Notes under the pieces: generated by a model
The model's input: only the letters and a program-made list of their open reading frames with translations
Told to the model about the DNA's origin: nothing
The model's database searches: none
Part shown: positions 30,307-35,045 of the stretch, piece after piece
How the letters are laid out: the number at the start of each line of letters is the position of its first letter
How positions within the stretch are numbered: the first letter of the stretch is position 1
Made by a program: the position numbers and the translations under genes
DNA from: Microbacterium sp. p3-SID336
GTDB lineage: Bacteria; Actinomycetota; Actinomycetes; Actinomycetales; Microbacteriaceae
Assembly: GCF_025143365.1 (NCBI RefSeq)
Contig: NZ_JALXPE010000044.1
Coordinates: 1-35,045, forward strand
Length of the DNA: 35,045 bases
Direction of reading: 5' to 3'

Positions 30307-31023
30307 TCAGGCGAAGCTCTGTGCGAAACGGCGCAGCAGCGCCGCGCCCTCGGTGACGGAGGCCGAGAGCACCTGCTGCTGCACGGCATCGAACTGCTCG
30401 GGGTCGAAGTACCCGGTCGTGCGGTAGAACGTCATCCGGTCGGCGAAGTCGCGCGGAGTGGGCTCGGGGTGGAACTGCGCCGCATACAGGCGTGTGCCCA
30501 CGCGGTAGGCCTGCACCGGGCACACCGTGTTCGTCGCGAGCAGCACGGCGCCGGGCGGGGTGGCCGCCGCGCTCTCCTTGTGCGCCGTGAACACCGTGAG
30601 GGCGGGACCGCTCGGGCCGAACACAGGGTCGCCCGTGCCGTCGGCGGTGACCTCGATCACGGCGGCGCTCGCGGGCTCGGGCGTCGTGGTCACGACCTCG
30701 CCGCCCAGCATGCGGGTGAGCACGCCGATGCTGTAGCACGTGAAGAAGGCCGCGACCGTGCCATCGATCGCAGCCCGGGCGATGGTCTCCAGATCGGCCT
30801 CGACCCGGCGCTGCGCGGGGGAGGGCACGGGGTCGGTGACATTGAACGGCGATCCTCCGACGACGACGCCGCGGTATCGGGACAGGTGCGCCGGGGTCAG
30901 CGTGTCGTGCAGCAGGTCCAGCCGGTCGACCACGTCGACGCCCAGGGCCCGGCGGAAGGAGGCGTGCTCGGCGTCCGCCGCCCCGGTCTCGGGGCGCACA
31001 CAGACGTAGAGGAGCGAGGCCAT
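30307..31023 (-). CDS. Class I glutamine amidotransferase-like protein
   Basis: A 238-residue free-standing class I GATase domain. The nucleophile is C96 in AAFFTCYSIG, a variant elbow in which the usual Gly-x-Cys is Thr-Cys, and the His/Glu pair is H185/E187 in AAQFHPEP. It resembles the GMP synthase-type GATase used by stand-alone amidases or gamma-glutamyl hydrolases; substrate unknown. ATG 31023 lies six bases after TAGAAT (31035-31030), so it is probably leaderless. Confidence 0.82.
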   Translation of the reverse strand: MASLLYVCVRPETGAADAEHASFRRALGVDVVDRLDLLHDTLTPAHLSRYRGVVVGGSPFNVTDPVPSPAQRRVEADLETIARAAIDGTVAAFFTCYSIGVLTRMLGGEVVTTTPEPASAAVIEVTADGTGDPVFGPSGPALTVFTAHKESAAATPPGAVLLATNTVCPVQAYRVGTRLYAAQFHPEPTPRDFADRMTFYRTTGYFDPEQFDAVQQQVLSASVTEGAALLRRFAQSFA

Positions 31024-31148
31024 CAGGCGATTCTAACGAGGGCGCACCGGCCGCCCGCGCCGTGCGGACCCGCCGAGGCAACGCTGCTCACGCCGTCGTC
31101 TCGGCGATCGGGGCCCTCGTCGTGCAGATCGCGCCGAAGGGGTCCGTC

Positions 31149-31230
31149 TATGATCCTGAATGCGCCTCCGATGCAGACGGAGGTCGTGCGGGGGCGGTGC
31201 TGATCATCGAGTGCAGGCCGGGGTTGTCGT
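31149..31230 (+). promoter_or_regulatory. Leader of the metallophosphoesterase gene
   Basis: TATGAT (31149-31154) is a good -10. A CCTCCG (31165-31170)/CGGAGG (31178-31183) hairpin follows. A 27-codon frame starts five bases after TATGAT (ATG 31160) and ends at 31243, overlapping the real gene start, so it could be a coupled leader ORF. The main ATG has no clear ribosome site. Confidence 0.35.
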
Positions 31231-32814
31231 ATGCGTCATCTGACCAGGGGAGGTCGGCGTCGTGCGCGCGCTCTCGGCGTGGCGGCCGCCGTGCTGGGGG
31301 CACTGCTGCTGCCCTCTCCGGCGGCCGTGCCGACCGGGACCGTCGCGAAGAGCGGGGGCGGCGAGGCCTTCACGATCGTGGTGCTGCCCGACACGCAGGG
31401 ATACACGGTCTCGGACGAGCTCGCCCAGAGCATGGAGACGCAGACGCAGTGGATCGTCGATTCGCGCGAGCGGCTCGACACGGCGTTCGTGCTCCAGGTG
31501 GGCGACCTCGTGGAGTCCTGGCCGAACGAGAACCAGTGGGAACGCGCGAGCCGCGCCATGAGCACGCTCGACGACGCCGGAGTCCCGAATTCGGTGCTCC
31601 CGGGCAACCACGACCTCGATGTCACCACCGGGGAGTCGCGCACGTACGACAGCCATTTCCCGCCGACCCGGTACGCCGACGCCTCCTGGAACAGTCCCAC
31701 GGCGTCGTACGGCGGGTACCTGGGGCAGGACCAGTTCGGGCCCGACGGCATCGACCGGAAGAACAAGGACAGCTACAGTCTGCTCACGGTGGGCGACACG
31801 AAGCTGCTGCTGCTCAGCCTCGAGTACGAGACGCCCGCGTATGCGATCGACTGGGCGGAGCGCGTGATCGCCGCACACCCCGATCGGGCCGTCATCCTCG
31901 CGCTGCACGGCCTCATCACCACGGGCGGCGTCCGGTCCACAGACACCGAGCGCACGGACGTGACACCCACGACCGAAGTGGACCTCTGGAAGGACTTCAT
32001 CTCGGAGAACTGCTCGATCGCGATGGTGGTGAACGGGCATTGGGCGCACGGCGACGACGGCGAGGCGCGCCGCAGCGACCTGAACGACTGCGGGGAGCCC
32101 GTGCCGCAGATCCTGTCGAACTACCAGGGACGCGCGAACGGCGGAGACGGGTGGCTGCGGTACTACACGTTCCATCCCGCCGTGGGCAGCGTCGACGCCT
32201 TCACCTACTCGCCGACGCTGGAGCGGTACGAGACGGACGACAGCAGCCGCTTCCGGATGCCCGTGGATCTGTCGCCCTCGCACGACGACGTGCTGCTGCG
32301 CGGCGGGTCGACCTGGCGGGTGTGGAACGCGAAGGGCGACTGGCCCACAGGGTGGACCGCGCGAGGGTTCGACGACGCGGACTGGGCGCAGGGGGACGCG
32401 CCGCTCGGATGGGGCACGGGCGTCGAGACGCCTGTCGACCTCGGGCCGCCGCCGGAGAACCGCGCGCGGGCGATGCTGTTCCGACAGACGGTGGAGGTCG
32501 ACGACGCGGACGCGCTGTCCGCGGTGACCGTGAGCACCCGGGCCGACGACGGAGTCGCCGTCTGGGTCAACGGCGCGCTGATCGGCACGTCCCACCTGAA
32601 CGACAAGAAGCCGACGAGCGAGACGTTCGCGGATGTCGGCCGCTCGACCGACACCGCGACGGACGAGCCGGTGACGTTCACGGTGCCCCCGGGGCTGCTG
32701 AGGGACGGCGAGAACGTGGTGGCCGCGTCGGCGCACGTGAACTACTTCGGCACCGCGAGCAGCACGTTCGACCTCGTGATGACGGGGACACGCGAAGGCT
32801 CGGGCAGCGACTGA
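31231..32814 (+). CDS. Secreted metallophosphoesterase
   Basis: A 527-residue exported protein. An Arg-rich n-region and hydrophobic core (about 1-32, ending near PSPAA) form a Sec or Tat-like signal. The calcineurin-like phosphoesterase domain (about 46-290) shows D54/Q56 (LPDTQGY), D92 (QVGDLVES), N126-H127 (LPGNHDLD), ALHGL and the final NGHWAHG with metal ligands. After about 345 there is a beta-sandwich, probably carbohydrate-binding-like (WRVWNAKGDWPTGW; VTVSTRADDGVAVWVNG). It would act outside the cell on phosphoesters, perhaps nucleotides or teichoic acid. ATG 31231 gives the complete signal peptide. No LPXTG anchor. Confidence 0.88.
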   Translation: MRHLTRGGRRRARALGVAAAVLGALLLPSPAAVPTGTVAKSGGGEAFTIVVLPDTQGYTVSDELAQSMETQTQWIVDSRERLDTAFVLQVGDLVESWPNENQWERASRAMSTLDDAGVPNSVLPGNHDLDVTTGESRTYDSHFPPTRYADASWNSPTASYGGYLGQDQFGPDGIDRKNKDSYSLLTVGDTKLLLLSLEYETPAYAIDWAERVIAAHPDRAVILALHGLITTGGVRSTDTERTDVTPTTEVDLWKDFISENCSIAMVVNGHWAHGDDGEARRSDLNDCGEPVPQILSNYQGRANGGDGWLRYYTFHPAVGSVDAFTYSPTLERYETDDSSRFRMPVDLSPSHDDVLLRGGSTWRVWNAKGDWPTGWTARGFDDADWAQGDAPLGWGTGVETPVDLGPPPENRARAMLFRQTVEVDDADALSAVTVSTRADDGVAVWVNGALIGTSHLNDKKPTSETFADVGRSTDTATDEPVTFTVPPGLLRDGENVVAASAHVNYFGTASSTFDLVMTGTREGSGSD

Positions 32815-32826
32815 GTCGCGTCCGCG

Positions 32827-33594
32827 TCAGCGCGAGGAGTTGGTCGTGCGGCCGCGCACGATGCCCACGAAGGTCTCGACGTCCGGCGTGGTGCGGTCAC
32901 GGAGCCAGGCGAGCGCGACCGTGGAGTGCGGGCCGTCCGTCAGCACGCGGTGATCCACGTCCTTGCGGTGGTGCAGGCGGGCGAGCGACATCGGCACGAT
33001 CACGATGCCGACCCCCGACGCCGCCGTCGCGACCGCGTCGGCCGTGGGCAGCGGAGCGAAGCGGGCGGCGGTGGTCCCGGGGAGGTCGAGCGGCCCGAGC
33101 ACGTCGTCGCTCAGGGCGATCACGACCTCGCCCTCCAGATCGGCGGCGGCGAGCTCGTCCACGGCCATCAGGTGCGAATCCGCCGCGGCCACGACCACGG
33201 GGAGCTCGTCGTACAGCGGGATCACATGCAGCGAGGCGTCGTCGAGCGGCAGCCGCACGAGCGCGGCGTCGACCTCGTCGAGGGCCGTGCGCTGCGTGGC
33301 GACCTCGATCGGCACGAGTTCGAGCGGCACATCCGGAAGGCGCTGCTTCCACCGGTCGATCCACGTCCCCGGAGTGGCACCGGGGACGGCGCCCAGGCGG
33401 AACGTGCGCGGCTCCTCCGGGGCTGCGACCGGAGCGTCGTACACGACCTTCGTCCGTGCCGCGGGGGTCGTGCGGGGCGGCGTGCCGGAACCTGGGCGCG
33501 CAGCGGAGCCGCGGCCCCGGCCGTGCGACCCGCCCTTGCCCTTGCCCTGGCCTCTGCCTGAGCCCTTGCCGGGTCGCCGTCCCTGCTGCGCCAT
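32827..33594 (-). CDS. LysR substrate-binding-domain protein lacking the HTH
   Basis: A 255-residue protein. Residues 1-55 are a Gly/Lys/Arg/Gln-rich low-complexity basic tail (KGSGRGQGKGKGGSHGRGRG). From about 70 it is a LysR-type effector-binding domain: FRLGAVPGATPGTWIDRWKQRLPDVPLELV, the YDELPVVVAAADSHLMA and LPTADAVATAASGVGIVIVP segments are typical. The DNA-binding HTH is missing; the basic tail may bind nucleic acid or partner proteins instead. Such proteins occur in other Microbacterium by memory. ATG 33594 lies seven bases after TAGCCT (33607-33602), a leaderless start inside the preceding gene's end. Confidence 0.78.
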   Translation of the reverse strand: MAQQGRRPGKGSGRGQGKGKGGSHGRGRGSAARPGSGTPPRTTPAARTKVVYDAPVAAPEEPRTFRLGAVPGATPGTWIDRWKQRLPDVPLELVPIEVATQRTALDEVDAALVRLPLDDASLHVIPLYDELPVVVAAADSHLMAVDELAAADLEGEVVIALSDDVLGPLDLPGTTAARFAPLPTADAVATAASGVGIVIVPMSLARLHHRKDVDHRVLTDGPHSTVALAWLRDRTTPDVETFVGIVRGRTTNSSR

Positions 33595-33604
33595 GGGTCC
33601 CAGG

Positions 33605-34117
33605 CTACTCGGCGGGGACCGGCCCCACGTCGGACCCCGGCTTTGCGGCGTCCGGTCGAGTGGTGCCGTGCCCTGCGTCCGGCCCGGTGGTGGCGTGCGC
33701 TGTGGCGTCCGGTCCGGTGGTGGTGTGCGCTGTGGCGTCCGGCCCGGTGGTGGCGTGCGCTGTGGCGTCCGGTCCGGTCGCGTGCGCTGTGGCGTCCGGC
33801 CGGGTGGTGCCGTGTCCTGTGGCGTCCGGTCCGTTGGCGCCCTGCCCCGTGGCGGCCTGCCCTGTCGCGTCGTGTCGGCGCTGGGCGTGACGGACGAGCC
33901 CGGCCGCACCGGCGACGAGCAGGAGCCCGCCCGCCGTCAGCAGTGCGACCGTGACGATGGTCGCCGGTGTCACGGTGCCGACCGTGTCGGAGAGTGCCGT
34001 GCGACGACCGTCGTCGGCGAGCAGCCAGAGCGCCCAGCCGGCGATCGCCGCGAACACGGCGCCCCAGATGATGGCGGCCCAGCGCGTGCGGGGTGCGGTG
34101 GTCGACTCGGTGCTCAT
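33605..34117 (-). CDS. Two-helix membrane protein with Thr/Ala/His repeat tail
   Basis: A 170-residue protein with two membrane helices (about 13-34 and 52-76, short loop with many Thr/Asp) and a C-terminal repetitive tail of GPDATAHATT-like decapeptides (about 82-160). Unknown family. The tail probably extends into the cytoplasm or cell wall; His-rich repeats could bind metals. ATG 34117 overlaps the stop of the upstream gene (ATGA). GC-rich near-identical repeats make copy number likely to vary between strains. Confidence 0.7.
   Translation of the reverse strand: MSTESTTAPRTRWAAIIWGAVFAAIAGWALWLLADDGRRTALSDTVGTVTPATIVTVALLTAGGLLLVAGAAGLVRHAQRRHDATGQAATGQGANGPDATGHGTTRPDATAHATGPDATAHATTGPDATAHTTTGPDATAHATTGPDAGHGTTRPDAAKPGSDVGPVPAE
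33651..33857. repeat. 30-bp coding tandem repeats
   Basis: Units of 30 bp (33681-33710, 33711-33740, 33741-33770, a 27-bp unit 33771-33797, and 33798-33827, with degenerate copies on both sides) encode the decapeptide repeat tail of the minus-strand membrane protein. The first three units differ by only two bases. Lack of spacers and in-frame coding exclude a CRISPR array. Confidence 0.85.
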
Positions 34118-35045
34118 TCCTGCTCCTCCATGGCGTCGTACACGGTGACGACGATGACGCCGCTGCTCTGATCGATCGTGACCGGCTGGACGGTCTCGGG
34201 GGACGAGGAGCCGCCGGCGATGTCCTCCCGCAGCAGGAACCGTCCGTCCTGCTCCGCGAGCGGCCAGGTCCCGCTGTCGAGGATGCGCGCATCCTCCTGG
34301 TCGATGCGCAACCAGCTCACCTGCACGTCGCCGAGCGTGCCGCGCAGTTGGAGCTCCACCCCGGGGTCGACGAAGATCTCCGTGCGACCGGACCCCTTCT
34401 CGATCACGAGGGGTCGCGGGCCGCCGTCATGCGGGTGCAGCTGCAGGTACAGGTCGCCGAAGGGCTGACGCACGTGGGCGGCCTCGGTGTTGGAGAGCGA
34501 TGCGTAGCCGAAGACGATCCCCGGGGTCGTCGTGGCCGCCCCGGCGACGAGGCCGCCCGCCAGGGTGAGGGCGGTGGCGAAGGCGAGGAAACCGCTGCGA
34601 CGGCGCAGGGCTCCGGCCACGATCATCGACAGGGCCAGGACGACAGCGCCGGACAGCAGCCCGAGCGCGACACCGAGTGGTTCACCCGCGATCAGCCCGA
34701 CGGCGGCACCGACGACCGTGGCGAGTCCGACCGCCGCCGTCACGAAGGCGAAGCCCGCGCGGGGGTGGGAGGCACGACGGATGCGGCGGCGCTCGGCGGC
34801 CTCTGCGGCGAACGCCGAGGCCTCGGCCTGACGCTCGCGCCGCAGCTGGTCCCGCGCGGCGCGCTCGACGTCCTGCTGCTGGCGTCGCCACGCCTGATCC
34901 TGTTCCTTCCACGCGGCGTGCTGAGCACGCCAGGAGTCGAGCGCCGCCGGGTCCTGGGAGCCGGGGGGCACCGGCGGGGGCGAGGCGGGCGGCAGGGCCG
35001 CGACGTCGGCCGCCTCCACGGTCTCCGCGACCACAGGCGAAGTGG
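34114..35045 (-). CDS. PspC/LiaF-like membrane protein, 5' end outside the window
   Basis: The frame is open to the window edge, so only the C-terminal part (over 300 residues) is seen. A Pro-rich linker leads into a long Gln/Arg/Ala-rich coiled coil (about 30-85 of the visible part), then three or four membrane helices, then a soluble C-terminal beta domain (LIVIEKGSGRTEIFVDPGVELQ-like stretch). This looks like the C-terminal half of PspC-domain proteins of envelope-stress systems, but the PspC domain itself would lie outside. Its TGA overlaps the ATG of the two-helix protein. The call is inference from architecture. Confidence 0.5.
   Translation of the reverse strand, partial: TSPVVAETVEAADVAALPPASPPPVPPGSQDPAALDSWRAQHAAWKEQDQAWRRQQQDVERAARDQLRRERQAEASAFAAEAAERRRIRRASHPRAGFAFVTAAVGLATVVGAAVGLIAGEPLGVALGLLSGAVVLALSMIVAGALRRRSGFLAFATALTLAGGLVAGAATTTPGIVFGYASLSNTEAAHVRQPFGDLYLQLHPHDGGPRPLVIEKGSGRTEIFVDPGVELQLRGTLGDVQVSWLRIDQEDARILDSGTWPLAEQDGRFLLREDIAGGSSSPETVQPVTIDQSSGVIVVTVYDAMEEQE

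Noticed and set aside
33681..33857. Possible CRISPR-like array
   Set aside because: The 30-bp units are contiguous without spacers and encode decapeptides in frame.
31062..33890. 942-codon plus-strand open frame across the metallophosphoesterase
   Set aside because: Low-complexity Arg/Ala/Gly/Pro translation out of frame with the confirmed phosphoesterase motifs.

Overview
The window is about 70% GC, dense with short gene gaps, GTGA/ATGA overlaps and leaderless starts. It carries protein families I associate with Microbacteriaceae (DUF7882, DUF6766, the FBP/FusB-like protein, HTH-less LysR-domain proteins). It is most likely a chromosomal segment of Microbacterium or a close relative. That assignment is inference from gene content. 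I saw no tRNA, rRNA, CRISPR array, prophage or transposase.

Layout. 1-2000: a CsbD stress protein, a Cys/Met-rich copper-storage-like protein, an unrecognised small protein and an FBP (EF-G-binding type) protein behind a long leader. 1994-7041 (minus): a kynurenine-pathway operon (tryptophan 2,3-dioxygenase, amidohydrolase, kynureninase, PaaX-type regulator) with a palindrome over the kynA promoter, preceded by a membrane-anchored alpha/beta hydrolase. 7111-10453 (minus): cysteine hydrolase, NCS1 permease and M18 aminopeptidase. 10546-11548: a ykkC/guanidine-I-type riboswitch ahead of an EamA transporter. 11712-13731: a divergent two-component system with a 15-residue amphipathic peptide gene directly before the kinase. 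13967-21462: a GntR regulator divergent from a phosphonate uptake and catabolism operon (phnD, phnC, fused phnE, then HpnW, PhnX-like and HpnZ-type enzymes). 21476-25112: a stress-type cluster (CinA/PncC, small membrane protein, DUF6766, FHA, DUF7882, SDR). 25171-35045: RhtA-like exporter, nitronate monooxygenase-like protein, lone PIN protein, PurU, cation/proton antiporter, glutamine amidotransferase, secreted metallophosphoesterase, and a minus-strand envelope operon running off the right edge.

Most unusual signals. (1) A bipartite promoter element, GTCAAnCCCsTG then 19 bp then GCGAkGsTCGA, precedes csbD, the DUF6766 operon and the SDR gene, with two looser copies before the FHA gene and cinA. 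(2) The micropeptide and two-component system, with TAGAC/GTCTA inverted repeats at both ends whose spacers differ by one helical turn. (3) An 80-bp palindromic element sits in frame inside the amidohydrolase gene. (4) That amidohydrolase is a candidate for the missing formylkynurenine formamidase. (5) The riboswitch has a visible alternative pairing with the Shine-Dalgarno region of a non-SMR transporter. (6) A -10-like hexamer lies 5-7 nt before the start codon of many genes, which points to widespread leaderless mRNAs.
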